A stretch of 64,000 nucleotides of DNA, from contig CM055822.1 of assembly GCA_029582265.1 (NCBI GenBank), positions 40,507,067 through 40,571,066 of the forward strand, given 5' to 3'. How positions within the stretch are numbered: position 1 is the stretch's first letter; each line of letters opens with the position of its first letter. The position numbers and the translations under genes are program-made. Shown one piece after another: positions 1 to 13,700 of this stretch. The stretch is from Zoroaster sp. YZ-2022. Lineage: Eukaryota; Echinodermata; Asteroidea; Forcipulatida; Zoroasteridae. Under the pieces are notes generated by a model. That model was not told where the DNA came from. It saw nothing but the letters and a program-made list of their open reading frames with translations, and did not search any database.

Positions 1-167
1 CTACTTTCTTGGAAATGATACATCGGAATAAGCTGAATCTTTCACAGGTTATTTGTTTCAAGTATACCTGTATCTTGAGTCAACTTAGAAAGTAAGTGTT
101 CCTATAGGCAGGTACATTGATGGTTAAGTTAGTAATACTGCTTCTATGAGTGTGCTTACTTTCTTGG

Positions 168-346
168 AATAGACTTTATGCATATGTCGCCCTCTATCAG
201 AGGCTAGAGGTCACTCATTGGTTCATGTATGCGCGCTGTCCGTGGGTAATATGCACAGTGCGCTTAAATGAACCAATGAGTGACCTTCTCTAGCCTCTGA
301 TAGAGGGCGACCTTCCGTTTGTGACATCATATGCATAAGGTCTATT
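168..346. mobile_element. Foldback MITE
   Basis: Two inverted arms of about 60-80 bases are separated by a short centre. The left arm reads AATAGACTTTATGCATATG and then GCCCTCTATCAGAGGCTAGA. The right arm is the reverse complement, ending CATATGCATAAGGTCTATT. There is no coding potential. A target duplication is not clear, so the superfamily is not assigned. Confidence 0.75.
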
Positions 347-1578
347 TAGACATTAAACAACCAACCTGTGACAGTTTAACACCCTGCGCGCGTAGACACC
401 ACATCTACACGGTTCCGTAGGTTGAACAAACTTTCTGTAATTACTCCTTAATTAAAGGATCAAAAAAATTAATTACTCGGCAGTCCCGAGATCATCCCAT
501 TAGAAATACTGTGTGAGAAGCTTAAAGTACTGGGGAATTTTGTTCACCCCTTAAGTCAGCCACAACTACCAAGCCTGAGGGGTCCGTATGGGATTTGTGT
601 ACACACTGGCTTAGCTATGGGGTTCACAAGGTCATAAATACAGGATGGTTACCATCAAATAACATGCCTGCAGCAGTCCCAAAGGCTTCTGTGATGGCTT
701 GTTGACAGCTTAGACCAATAAAAACGTCTGTGTTGGGGGGTTGATATTGGGGGATGGCTGTTGGGGGGGGGGGGTCGGATGATGGCGGTATCTGGGTTAT
801 TTATGAGGTTATTCGATAGCAGATGGCTTTTATGAATGGGCCAGTATGGGTTTGTATACATGGCAGGATCTTGTATTTATAGACTGGGCTACTATTGAGT
901 GAAAAAAGTACAGATTTTGGGTTTAAAAATGAGGGTTTTTTAAACGAAAAATGAGGTTTTTTAGTGTTAATTACGTAATTAATTTTCAAAGAAAAACATA
1001 ACATTTTACCCAAAATATTTTTGATAGAAAACATCTCTAGACCCTCTGAAACAAGTTAAAATTGTTAACATTGGGAAAATCAGTTCATTTACCCATGTAA
1101 TTATCGATTTTACAACCCACGTGGTAGATGTGCTTGTCACACCACGTATAAATGATTCTCGGCCGACGCGCAGGGTTTTAAAATTAAGCTCAATGCGGAT
1201 TCTAAGTAACAAGAAACATTATAAATATTTACAGAAAATACTTCTGAGCAAAAGGTTTTTTTTTTTTCAAGTGCATAGTTTTTCAGACATTTTCAGACGT
1301 AATTGTTAGGGAGGATTTGTATCTTCATTTAAGTTTAATTAAGTTAGCTTTCAGATAATTATTTGGTAATTACAAATGTTGTACCCGAAAGGCCATTGTA
1401 CACTAAGTTGATTGGTTTCTAACCAGAATGCATGGTAAGATGACAATTAAACAATTGCTCTACAATTTACTATTTATAGGTTGTCTTAGAGGTTGTGGTT
1501 AAGTCTCCAACAGCAAAACATGTACATGTAGGATTATACAAATATTAAATGATGGTTTTCTTTTATCTTTTTTGCTAG
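347..1578. other. Intronic or upstream sequence, no gene seen
   Basis: AT-rich sequence with a G-run near 762-772 and no exon I can support. The short open frames here have no family resemblance and no splice context. It is probably the intron left of the first visible UBTF exon. Confidence 0.5.
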
Positions 1579-1751
1579 TATTTTCCCTCCAAGACCGCAT
1601 CCAGCTCATTAAGAACGTGCGGGAATATGCGCCCAAGACTAAGAAACACTCCTACAAAGGCTGTATCGCTAAGATTGACTGGAGTAAGGTCGCTTTTGGT
1701 GAATTCCCAAGTGAAGCTTGCCAGATTGAGTGGGACGTCATTCAGAATGAG
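1579..1751 (+). CDS. UBTF: UBTF exon, region N-terminal to HMG box 1
   Basis: The exon follows a pyrimidine-rich acceptor (TTTTTTGCTAG) and ends at donor GAG|GTACAT. It opens with a split codon and then carries 57 codons. Landmarks are QDRIQLIKNV near the start, IDWSKVAFGEF in the middle and WDVIQNE at the end. These match, block for block, the vertebrate UBF segment with its D-W-x-K-V-A-F core and following W-x-x-I-x-N-E. The end of the exon and its donor are copied several times in the intron just downstream. Confidence 0.85.
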
Positions 1752-4700
1752 GTACATGTCATTAGCCTCCTTAGTGTTACAAAATGAGGGTCAAATCATT
1801 ATCCTTTTTATAGTGTTCTGGAATGAGGTACATGTGTGTGTCATTAGCCCTCGCCTTAGTATCCAAGAATGTTCATAAAATGACCCGTCTTGGTGTGCTC
1901 AAATGAGGTACATATCATTATCCTCCTCAGTGCTACCAAATGTATGTGTCATTACCCTGTTAACGCACCATTTTGACTTAATTCAATATATTAGTCTATT
2001 CTGCTTTTGATGTAATATTGTTAAATTGTATTGCTTATATTTAACATACATATAAACATTGCACAAAATTCCATATTGGTTTTCTGTTGGGCATGGCTAA
2101 GTCTTCAAAACTTTACCAGGCTCAATTCCTAGCACCAATTAAGTACACTTTCTCCCCACCTTTGTTTAGATTATTAAATACCGAACCTTTGAGGAGGTCA
2201 CTGCTGATGCCCTGCAGATCGTCCAGAATCCCTTCTCCCATCGTAAACTGGTATGTATCAAACAGCAGGAATTGGACAGAAATCTTGTTCTATTATTCTG
2301 AGATTGTCACAATATCTCCTTGCTTGATATATTCCACTAATTGCGGTGACACCATGTGGAATCTCAATTGAGTAGTAATTAGTTCTGAAAAGAACTGGTG
2401 GTACAACTCGACGTTTCGATCAGTATGCTCTGATCGTCCTCAGGAGAATGCCGGACGCTGGACTCCTCCAGCATCCATTCATGGGATGATCCTCCAGCAG
2501 TCTACTTAAGCAGCAGCATTTTCCAGAGTCCGGCATTCTCCTGAGGACGATCAGAGCATACTGATCGGGTTGTACCACCAGTTCTTTTCAGAACTAATTA
2601 CTACTCAATTGAGATTCCACATGGTGTCACCGCAATTAGTCTTATCATCCTCACCATGCAAAGCTACAAGTTTTACCTGATATATCCTTGTTGCAAAAGA
2701 TCCCAGATGCAAACAAGTCGATGAAAGTTAAAGGGACAATTTCGTCCCCATCAGAGCAGACTTTCAACAGGGCATGGAATTGGTGTCCTAGATTAAGATG
2801 AACACAGTAACTCAAAAATTAATGGCTTTTATACAGGCAATGGTAATATGATTATCATGTGGGGTTATTTTCAGTTATTGAGTTAATCTAAACTAGCATG
2901 ATTCCATGCCCTGTTGAGTGTGACATTAATTTCCTTTAATGCTGCGTTATTATGTAAATGTGTGTAAATTTATGCACATTTTCTATGATTAATGATATGC
3001 AAATGTGCCTTAACTATGGTTTTGTTCTATTTACAGGTTACCCTGGCACTCCTAAGCAAGCTTTTGACCTGTTGGTTCATGTTTTTTTCTGAGAAGGCCA
3101 AGAAATTTAACAAGAAACACCCTGAGATGCCCCAATATGAGATCTCTCGGTCCCTGGCGCTGAAATTTAAAGAGCTCCCAGAACACAAAAAGGTACAGAG
3201 ATTACTATACAATATTGTTTATGTGCATATATACAGAATGTGAATCTCTAGTAAGAAATATCTTATGAACTGTATAGACCTTGTGCACTTACATCACAGA
3301 TCAACGGCATCCCTTTGACATGGCTATTTTGGTGATCCCCTCTTAATACTGTTTATCGTTACTGCTAAACTCTCTTCTCTCTCTGGAATTAATTGTTTTC
3401 ATTATTGTAATTGACACTGTAAACGATCAAGGTCAAGTGTGGGAATTATTAATAATTTGTTTATCTTTGGGATATTGAAGAGTGTTAAAGGTATCAAAAT
3501 AAATGATTCATAATGGTCATTTGTGTGGTCTGTTGTCAAAACAAGTCAAAACAAGACATGTTGTCAGTTGATGACATCAAGCCTTTTAAAACGTTTGTTG
3601 TCAAAATGCGACGCGCGAGCCTTTTAAAAGGCTTGCCGTCCAGAGAAGAGTTAATTTTATTTCTGTCATTTCTGAAAGTGCAAAACTTATTCCCATTATT
3701 AAATACCTGTAATGGGTTCCTGCTGAAAATGAAAATAATTATTGTGCAGGTATTTTTGTTGTTGAAATGGAAGATTTTTTAAAATTTTGTTTTNNNNNNN
3801 NNNNNNNNNNNNNNNNNNNNNNNNNNNNNNNNNNNNNNNNNNNNNNNNNNNNNNNNNNNNNNNNNNNNNNNNNNNNNNNNNNNNNNNNNNNNNNNNNNNN
3901 NNNNNNNNNNNNNNNNNNNNNNNNNNNNNNNNNNNNNNNNNNNNNNNNNNNNNNNNNNNNNNNNNNNNNNNNNNNNNNNNNNNNNNNNNNNNNNNNNNNN
4001 NNNNNNNNNNNNNNNNNNNNNNNNNNNNNNNNNNNNNNNNNNNNNNNNNNNNNNNNNNNNNNNNNNNNNNNNNNNNNNNNNNNNNNNNNNNNNNNNNNNN
4101 NNNNNNNNNNNNNNNNNNNNNNNNNNNNNNNNNNNNNNNNNNNNNNNNNNNNNNNNNNNNNNNNNNNNNNNNNNNNNNNNNNNNNNNNNNNNNNNNNNNN
4201 NNNNNNNNNNNNNNNNNNNNNNNNNNNNNNNNNNNNNNNNNNNNNNNNNNNNNNNNNNNNNNNNNNNNNNNNNNNNNNNNNNNNNNNNNNNNNAGCTTTT
4301 CAAAAACCATCCTGTATGATGGTTTCTCCAGAAGTATCTTGAATTATTATTTACTTGGACAGATCTCTAACATACAAAAGCCATCTCACACAGTTCGCAC
4401 AAAGCTAACGCTCAATGTCTCGATAGACGACTAACAGGCCTTTCCTGGGGCACAGATTTACAACGTTCTTCGAATCTCAGCAGTATAACCATACGAAAAA
4501 TCCTGTTTGTGTCCTGTGGTACTTCTGTGGCATGTAGATACCTGAAATTACCAAGGAAAAAGCAAATAACATCAGAGTACCACACACATTTTATGTGGTA
4601 ATGCCAACGCTGGGTATCAGTCCTGTGGTATTCTTGTGGTACATGTAGATACCAAGAAATTACCACAGGAAAAGCATTATCTTGGAGTACCACAAATTTA

Positions 4701-7700
4701 TGTCGTAATGCCAATGCTGGATGTCGGTCCTGTGGTATTCCTGTGGTACTTCAGTGTTTATGTAGATACTACAGAGACACCACAGGAAAAGCATTATCAC
4801 TGGAGTACCACACAAATTTATGTGGTAATGCCAACATACAGATGTCGCGGTCCTGTGGTATTTCTGTGGTACTTCAGTGGTACATGTAGGTACACTAGAA
4901 ATTACCACAGGAAAAGCAGTATCATCAGAGTACCACACAAATTTGTGTGGTAATACAATGTGGGTATCAATTATATGGTATTCTTGTGGTTGGAGTATTT
5001 GCATGGGGGTATAGATTTCATAAGAAAGTTATTATTATTCACTTTAGATTTAGTAGCATTTGCTAGTTTTAAAAGATTTTTTCATTTCAAGTTTACCAGC
5101 TATCATGACCATTCAATTTACATCACAAAAATTTCACACAAAACCAATTTTTTTTTCAAAACAATTCATTTGCCATTCAATTTTTAAAGTTTTGTCACCT
5201 CATTGAGTCATTTAGTCACCAGGTCAAGAACACAAAACTGTTGCTTTAGTGGCAGCATTCAAATTAAATCTTACATAAATTAGAAGAATTTGATTTCACA
5301 ATTGCAATAGACTAGACAAAGTTAGATACTCTGGGACAAAAAGTAGTGTTTGAATTTACTTGATGAGTGCTGTTAATTTATTTGTTGAAGTTAACTGTTG
5401 AAGTGCACTAAACCAATGTTGATGGACAAATTCCGAATTTGTTCTGTGATTTCTGTCATCAATGCAGATTCATTTAAAGGGAAAAAAAATCAATGTATAC
5501 AGGTTTACCACGGGAGCGTACCGCAGGTACTCAGGCCTCCCCTGGGAACATTACCGCAGGTACCTAATAGGTTATTGCATGTACCCATTCATTTCAACAG
5601 GCCAGTGTACTAGAATCGTATTTTGTAAAATTGTAACTGGACCTAATTGTAATGGAAAATAATTTCATAGGCAACAAATGTGCATATTTTATTCTTTGTA
5701 ACTTTTATTTATGTTTTCACTGTGCATGATATTGTTTTACTCTTTTTGGGTACTCAGAATTTTCTTGAAATGTTTTGACTTTTAAAAAGATATTGTTAGT
5801 ACTTATCACAAAAACTTGCCCTCCATTGACTTTAAGCATCATCTATGCAGGAACTTGTTTTTTTTGTGGTAGCCATGTGACGCAGAGTACCAATGATTTA
5901 CACCAAGCCTGTACAGCAGTACAGGATAAGGCTTGTATGATGCGTATTTACCAGCTAAATAACTGTTTTAATTGCATGTTTTGAAATGTTATATTGTGTA
6001 TATTTATTAAGCAATTTTTGTCAATTTAAGTATTGAAATATAGCCCACTAGTGATTATAGTTACTGTAGATTAGAATAGAATCAGATGGAGTTATGCTGC
6101 CATGAATTTGCTCTGTAGTCTGACATAACTGCACTAATTGAGGCGACTAGTTACGTTACCTGATGATGTTTCCTTCCTCCATGGTACTATATACATGTAG
6201 GTGTTACTATTGTATTATCATGTACGTAATACATGTACGCTGATGTAATTACAATACACATAGTTTACATTCATGATGGAAGGCCACTATAACGTTAGAA
6301 CCATGATGGACAAGACATGAACAGGAAGAAAAATTAAAAAATTCCATATATACTATCAAACACTGAGAACCTGATGTAAGTACATTTTGTCGCAGTTTTT
6401 TCACGAATTGGATGCGACTGCTCGCAAATTTAATTGATTTTAAAATTAATTTTACCTCTTTTTTAATTATCAAAGTTTAGAAGGTACTTACTGATAGGGT
6501 GATACCTTTTCTTTCTGCTAAATTTCAAGTCTTGAAACACCTGCATTACATGTTGGCTAGAACTGTGTCTCCACATTGTGGATATGTTTGATATAAGGAG
6601 AATATAACAGCGTAGCAATTTTAACACAACAAAATATCTATCTTTGTTTACTTTAGAGTGCTTCATGGATCGTCCCATCCAGATGAGAGCTTAATGAGGA
6701 AGTGAAAGCTCCTGGGTTGAGGCTGTGAAGTTTAAGAAGCAGTACATGTACAAATGTATATTTCCAGAAAAAATACAGGACATTAATAGACTAATAAGGA
6801 AACAGATAATTAGTAAAATTGAGTTTTGTCATTGGTGATTCAGGATTGAAACTTTCTCAAAATGAACATTTTGTTGATTGACCAGTCAATGATATTAATA
6901 ATGTCACGCTATTTTCTCTCACAGACCAAAAACCTATTTCTGTATTGTCTATAACAATAGAGGGAATTTTAAAGGGGATAACATTTTAATTATAAATATG
7001 TGGAAAAGGCAACACCTAATGTGCTACTGTGCCAGTGACACATCGCTGATTATATCCTTTGCAGAAATTTTATCTAGATCCATTTTAGGTGCTTCTGCCT
7101 TTCACGGCTCCACATGTTTATAATTAATGAACTCTTACACTGTTAATTAAGAAGATTCAGGAGCTTGGTGTGTTTGTGATTTGCACAAATTTCAAATCCT
7201 TCAAATGCTGTGGGTGGATAGAAATAATAAAAAATAGGTTCTTTTGGTGAACTTTAATTGTGTAAGTAAGACTAATTGCAGTGACACCATGTGGAATCTC
7301 ATTTTAGTAGTAATTAGTTCTGAAAGAACTGAGGTAACAACTCGATGTTTTCGATCAGTATGCTCTGATCGTCCTCAGGAGAATGCTGGACTCTGGAAAT
7401 GTTGCTTTGCTTAAGTAATCTGCTGGAGGATCATCCCATGAATTAATTACTTTAATTAGTGCTTGCCATTTGGCCACATGTTTGTGATTATAATGACTTT
7501 AAATAAATTGCCAGTGCCCAGTGACTTGCCAAAGGATTATATTTGGCAGAATGTTATATTCATCCAATTAGGTGCTTAAGCTTTTTCAACATTTATGATT
7601 AAAACTTTACATTGTTACTAAGATGATGAAAGTGTCTGAAAGACAATTTCTGCTTCCTTTATAAAAGCCTGGTGCTTTGTGATTAACAAAAATTTCAATT

Positions 7701-10700
7701 AAATAGGTTCTTTGGCACTGACTTTAATTAGGTACTTTCACCTATTCTACAATTTATGATTAATGACTGTACATTTTACTACTTAAGATGGTTAAGGTGT
7801 CTGAAAATTGAAAGACAATTAATTTTTGCTTCCCTTTAAGATAGTGCATTGGTGAGTTGTGTGATTAACAATAACATTTCAATCCTTTTAAAAACCTATT
7901 GTCCGATAGAAAAATACATAAATATGTTATTTGGTGACTTTATTTAGTTTTGCAAAGGTCATATCATTAATTAACTTGAATTTGAATTCTAATTTAAATT
8001 GCTGAAAAGAATGTTATACAAAACCGGCAATATAAACTGCAATATTCTACAGTATTATGGAATTTAGATCCATCCAGTTATTGCCATTGCTCAACTTCCT
8101 AATGAGATATGGTTTTTTCCGAACAAAGCTTTTTAATTTACATGCATATGGATTGAAGTCCAGTTGTTGAATGATGCCATTGAAAACATTTTTAAATGGT
8201 TAAACCTTCACTCTTCAGCGACTATTAAATACTATATGTTAAAAGAGATACTACATCTTTGGTAGAAGTGTTTGGATTACATGCATCCATAATTTATAAG
8301 AGTAGATGATATTGTGTATACAATAATATAATAATCCTTGTGAGAATTTCAAGCTAGTTTTGGGGGGTATTACGAGAAAAAATAGTAAATTGCATTCAGC
8401 CTTTTTGTGTACACATTGTGGGGTTTAAAAATATACTTTCACGCGCATGAATAATTTAGAAATCACAGTTCTTTGCCTATTTTCTAAAAAAAAAGCACAA
8501 TACTCAGACGGTATCTTCACAGGATATTTTGTTATTTATACTTTTTAAAATATTTATTACACATGTGTTGTATCTGAATTTTCTCCTGGCATCACAGAAA
8601 CATTACCACAAGATTACATGCAACTGTGGTAACGAGCCTGTGGTAACGTGTCATGGTACCCGTGTAATGTTCCTGTGGTAATGTTCCTGTAGTAATAACC
8701 TTGGTAACTGTCTGTGTACCACAGGGAATGTTATTTCCATGAACATTTACCACACAGGAAACGTTAATATTACCTGGAAACATTACCACAGGTAATCCAT
8801 TGAAATATTAGCCAGGAACATTACCATAGGTATTCATAGCATGTTATCCACAGGCTCACAATATTAACATGGCGAACATTACCACAGCATGTAACTTGTG
8901 GTACGTTCCGTGGCACCCGGTGGTAATGTACCCGTGGTAATGTTCCCGTGGTACCTTTTGTAATGTTCCTGTGGTACCTGTAATGTTCTGTGGTAATGTT
9001 CCTGTGGTAATGTTCCCGTGTGTAATGTTCTTTGGTAACGTTCCTGGTGGTAATGTTCCTGCAATGTTCCTGTGGTAACGTTGCCTGTGGTGGGCTGTCT
9101 CAAAAACCACAGGACATCTTTCGGTAATGTCCTGGTGGTCGTTGTGGTAATACCATTGCGACATTTTGTAAGGGTAGCTTTAGTATACCTGTTGCAGAGT
9201 ATCAGCACCGGTATGGGCAAGGAGCACCCGCACCAGCAAGAGATTGACGTAGCCCTTAACAACTTTCCATGCGCATCGCATCTTCGGGATGTATCATCAG
9301 ATCAACTCAACCCCAGTCAATACCCTTCCAGTGGCCGTCGCGTGAAGTGGAATTTGCCACATAACGAAGTTAGACGACAGCAGCAATGCCTGCTTGTCTT
9401 GCGCGACATACGTGCCGCTGTGTGACTCCACATCTGCTTCATCAACTGTTGACAAACACCAATCAAAAACCCCACCCACAACTGGTGACCGCCATCAAGA
9501 AATCCTTTTCATTGACAATCCCACAACCGCTGTAGAAATTAGCACTGGATCGCACCCAAAGACTTGGGCACTAAACACATGGCGAAATATCTTGGCAAGA
9601 ATCAGAATCCAGGACGTGGATATTTTACCACATTTCCTCACTCATCACCTTCTACCAACCCACCAGGATGCAATCTACATCACCACTGCTTGGGTCAAAC
9701 TTACCAGACTATTAACTGGCCATGGCCGATTTGGACATAACATGCTCCGCATTGGACCAAGTGACAAACACTAAATGTACCTGTGGTCATGATGACCACA
9801 GAGACTGTACATCACACATCGTTCATGACTGTATTATTTACAGATGTGATGGAAATTTAATCTGAACTCGACCAGTCGTATTAAACTGGATCCATAACTA
9901 AACCTAACGCATTGTCATGTCATGTTAACTGTTGTATGAACCATACGATAAATACATAAATACGCATGCAGTCCACAGCACAAATCAGATGATGTTCTAT
10001 CTACCCATAACTGTACAGTAATTTACCGAAGTATAATTATATCTCCTGGCCCCACAAGTACATGTAGGCTGTATACAGACAATTATATACAGCTTTGTCA
10101 CTCACCATGAACATCTCCTCCGTGAATGCACCGTGAAAGCTCGCGCAGAATGGTGCACTTTTCCGTGAAAATGCCTATTTACGGCGAGTTCACTGATGCT
10201 TACGCCCCAGTGGTTTCGTTCACGGTGTTTTCACCGAGTATTCAATGAGTGTGTGTTCTCCTATTGTTATACAGTGGATTTAATCCCTATTGCACTGACA
10301 CAAAAGCAAAGGCATGGTTTAGGCTTTTAGTAGTAATAACCTCTCCCGGGCTTATCTTGGATGAATGGATTAGTTTAGTCAAAACACACCCAACGTAAAT
10401 AATACATGCCGGTCTGTGCATGCATGCAGTACATACAGCAATGCGTCGGATATAATTATAGCATTGACGCATTGATCGTCGATTCGTGTCGCTGTACCGT
10501 ACACAAACGTATGTTATAAAAATGTACATTACGTGCCAGGGCTAGGCTTCGCTTTTTGGTGGTCGTCAACATGCTGTCAAAGGTCGACTAGCAAAAAAAA
10601 AAAGTGAACTGAATACCCACATCCCAAATGCATAAACTTGATGTTTTTTCGGGTTAACATTGTGTTTTATTTATTGTTTTAATTTGGTGACATAAACTGT

Positions 10701-13700
10701 AAGTGTTGCAATACTGTTTTATGAGGCCAACATATCGTCCATGTACGTAATTCGCCGCACTGTGAAATGACACTTACCGTTGGCTTAGCATTTCTCGGAA
10801 AATTTACAAAACTATGGCGTATTACTGGTTGCATAAACTTATCCAAGTCATGCTTGTTACAGAAATAAAATTATAGTGAAACAAATATGGTTAAGTGTCT
10901 TGCTCATCAAGGACACAATTGTCACGGCCAGATTCGAACCCACATTCTGCTGCTAACACCAGAACTTGAGTCCGGTAATCTAGACCACTCGGCCACACAC
11001 TTCACAAGAAAGAAGATGCAGGCCGTTTTATTTATTTTCCAAGATGGCCGCAAAATTTAAATCCAAGAATGGTGCCAACTAGCTGTGGAGGTCGAAAAGT
11101 GGATATCTGCTTTTCAGCTTTCTAAATATTGAAAAAAGCAGATTGAACGTTGTTGCAAGTGCGCTTTTTTCCGCTTTTCTTTGTCTTTAAACAAGTTCAG
11201 CTTTCTGCCTTTTGCTTTTCTAAGAAAGAATCTTTAACGATGAGACACAAAATGAATCTGAATCTGGTACACGCTGCATCGCGGTCGACCCCAGGCCGAC
11301 GTGCGACGCGTTCGGCCGGGCAATCTCTGTGGTTCACTGATCGATATTGGGCACCTCGTACTTGAGAAGAGTCTCAAATTTGTAAACAAATTCTGCTCAT
11401 TATTTCTTAGCGGCTTCATGTATGTTATTGAAAATTCAAGACATGATTCGAACTTATGGTCCGATATCATGAGACAGTTTTGGTGACGTTTAATAAAAGC
11501 TTTGTGATTTTTTGGCAAGGATTTCTTAAACATCTCTACAGTGGAAGAGTCAGTCGTACTTGTGCAAAGTGAAGTCTTAAATTTGTTAACAAATTTGCTC
11601 ATTATTTTTAGCGGCTTCATGTAGGTCATTGAAAATTCAAGACATGATTCGAACTTATGGTCCGATATCATGAGACAATTTTGGTGACGTTTAATAAAAG
11701 CGTTGTGATTTTTTGGCAAGGATTTCTAAGAAAGAAATCTTTAACGATGAGACACAAGGAATGAATCTGAATCTGGTACACGCTGCATCGCGGTCGACCC
11801 AGGCCGACGTGCGACGCGTTCGGCCGGGCAATCTCTGTGGTTCACTGATCGATATTGGGCACCTCGTACTTGAGCAAAGAGTCTCAAATTTGTCAACAAA
11901 TTTGCTCATTATTTCTTAGCGGCTTCATGTATATTATTGAAAATTCAAGACATGATTCGAACTTATGGTCCGATATCATGAGACAGTTTTGGTGACGTTT
12001 AATAAAAGCGTTGTGATTTTGGGCAAGGATTTATTAAACATCTCTACAGTGGAAGTCTTTCGTACTTGTGCAAAGTGAAGTCTTAAATTTGTTAAGAAAT
12101 TTGCTCATTATTTCTTAGCGACTTCATGTAGGTCATTGAAAATTCAAGACATGATTCGAACTTATGGTCCGATATCATGAGACAATTTTGGTGACGTTTA
12201 ATAAAAGCGTTGTGATTTTTTGGCAAGGATTTCTAAGAAAGAAATCTTTAACGATGAGACACAAGGAATGAATATGAATCTGGTACACGCTGCACGCTGT
12301 CGACCCCAGGCCGACGTGCGACGCGTTCGGCAGGGCAATCTCTGTGGTTCACGGATCGATATTGGGCACCTCATTGAGCAAAGGTCTCAAGTTGTCAAAT
12401 TTGCTCATTTTTCATTTAGCGGGGGTTTATGTTATTGAAAATTCAAGGCATGATTCGATTTTGAACTCAGCTATCATAACACAATTTTGTGAAGTTTAAC
12501 TGTTGCTACCCTGAATAAAGAAAGCTGAAATAAATAAAATTAAATGAATTGTTGGGAATGAAATTTTTTTTTAAGAAACAATTCTTGAACGAAAGAGGGC
12601 GCACTTCAGCCTGGCTCCTTCCAAGTGTACTACCCACGTAATTGTATCAGCACGTCAGGGGACATGACCTTGGAAGCAGCTGTGTGTGAAACCAATTTAT
12701 TATGGACTATCATCTTCTTACGGTTTTGATAATTTTACTTCATGATTATTATTTTATTGATGTATAAATCAACAATCAATGAGCATCGTCATTCGTCCGA
12801 GGTTTGATGTCCCTTTTTCTCATCTCATGTAACGAAAAACTCTAATTTTGATGGCACTATGTTTTGAGTAAGGATTGGATTTTATTATTGTAAGACCTAA
12901 GATGTTGTAAAGCGACAGTTCCATGGAGAAGAACAAATTAAAGCCGTTTGTAATAATTCGATCTGTTATCAATGACAAGTGTAGGCACAACCGTCAAGGT
13001 ATTAAAACTTCGTACATATAAATCATCAATATAAACTTTAAACACTATTTAGCGCATCGTTTTGATACGTGTGCATGACTAGGCCTAAAAGCTTTATATT
13101 TAGGGTAACTTGTTGATGTTCAGTTTCTGTTTATATTTACAAATACATAGGCCTATTGCCAAATAAATTATTTCAAGTGACAAGCCAAGTATCATTATTA
13201 ATCCATTTGCTTTGAATAAAAACAATTCGATTCCTTGTAAAGCATAAAGTACATCATAGCACGGAAAAAGTAGAAACACATGAATCATGGAGGAAGGAAC
13301 CCAGATAATGACACTTCGACGTTGGTAATGTTTACACGATCCTGGAAATAAAATGAGGACTGGCGTGTGGTGGTAAGCAAGTGTGTAATTGTTACGGGGT
13401 TCCGGCCCCGGCTGCGAGCACATGGTCGCGGCTGGCAATCGGCGGCGTGCATGCATTTTGAACGTGCACCTAGAGGTCACCGTGAATGATTGCAACAACG
13501 GTTTCGCGGGCGGCGGGCGCGCTCTCACACAATTCACGGGTACGATACGTGAATAAAACGACGTTCGTTAATCGAGTCATATCGCAAAACTATAAACCTC
13601 ACCGGGTTCATAAACAATAACATAAATAAATTTGCAAACATACAGAACACGAGACCGACCTTCGGCCAAAGTCCTGCCGGGGTTAAAGAGGATTGTTGTA

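Noticed and set aside
3699..4434. Long open frames across the N run
   Set aside because: Undetermined bases hide stops; there is no sequence evidence.
9072..9425. 117-codon plus-strand frame upstream of the LINE fragment
   Set aside because: Starts inside the CCTGTGGTA minisatellite and shows no RT or other domain.
13100..13537. 145-codon minus-strand frame inside the CACTA-like element
   Set aside because: No transposase motif or other domain; low similarity to anything I recognise.
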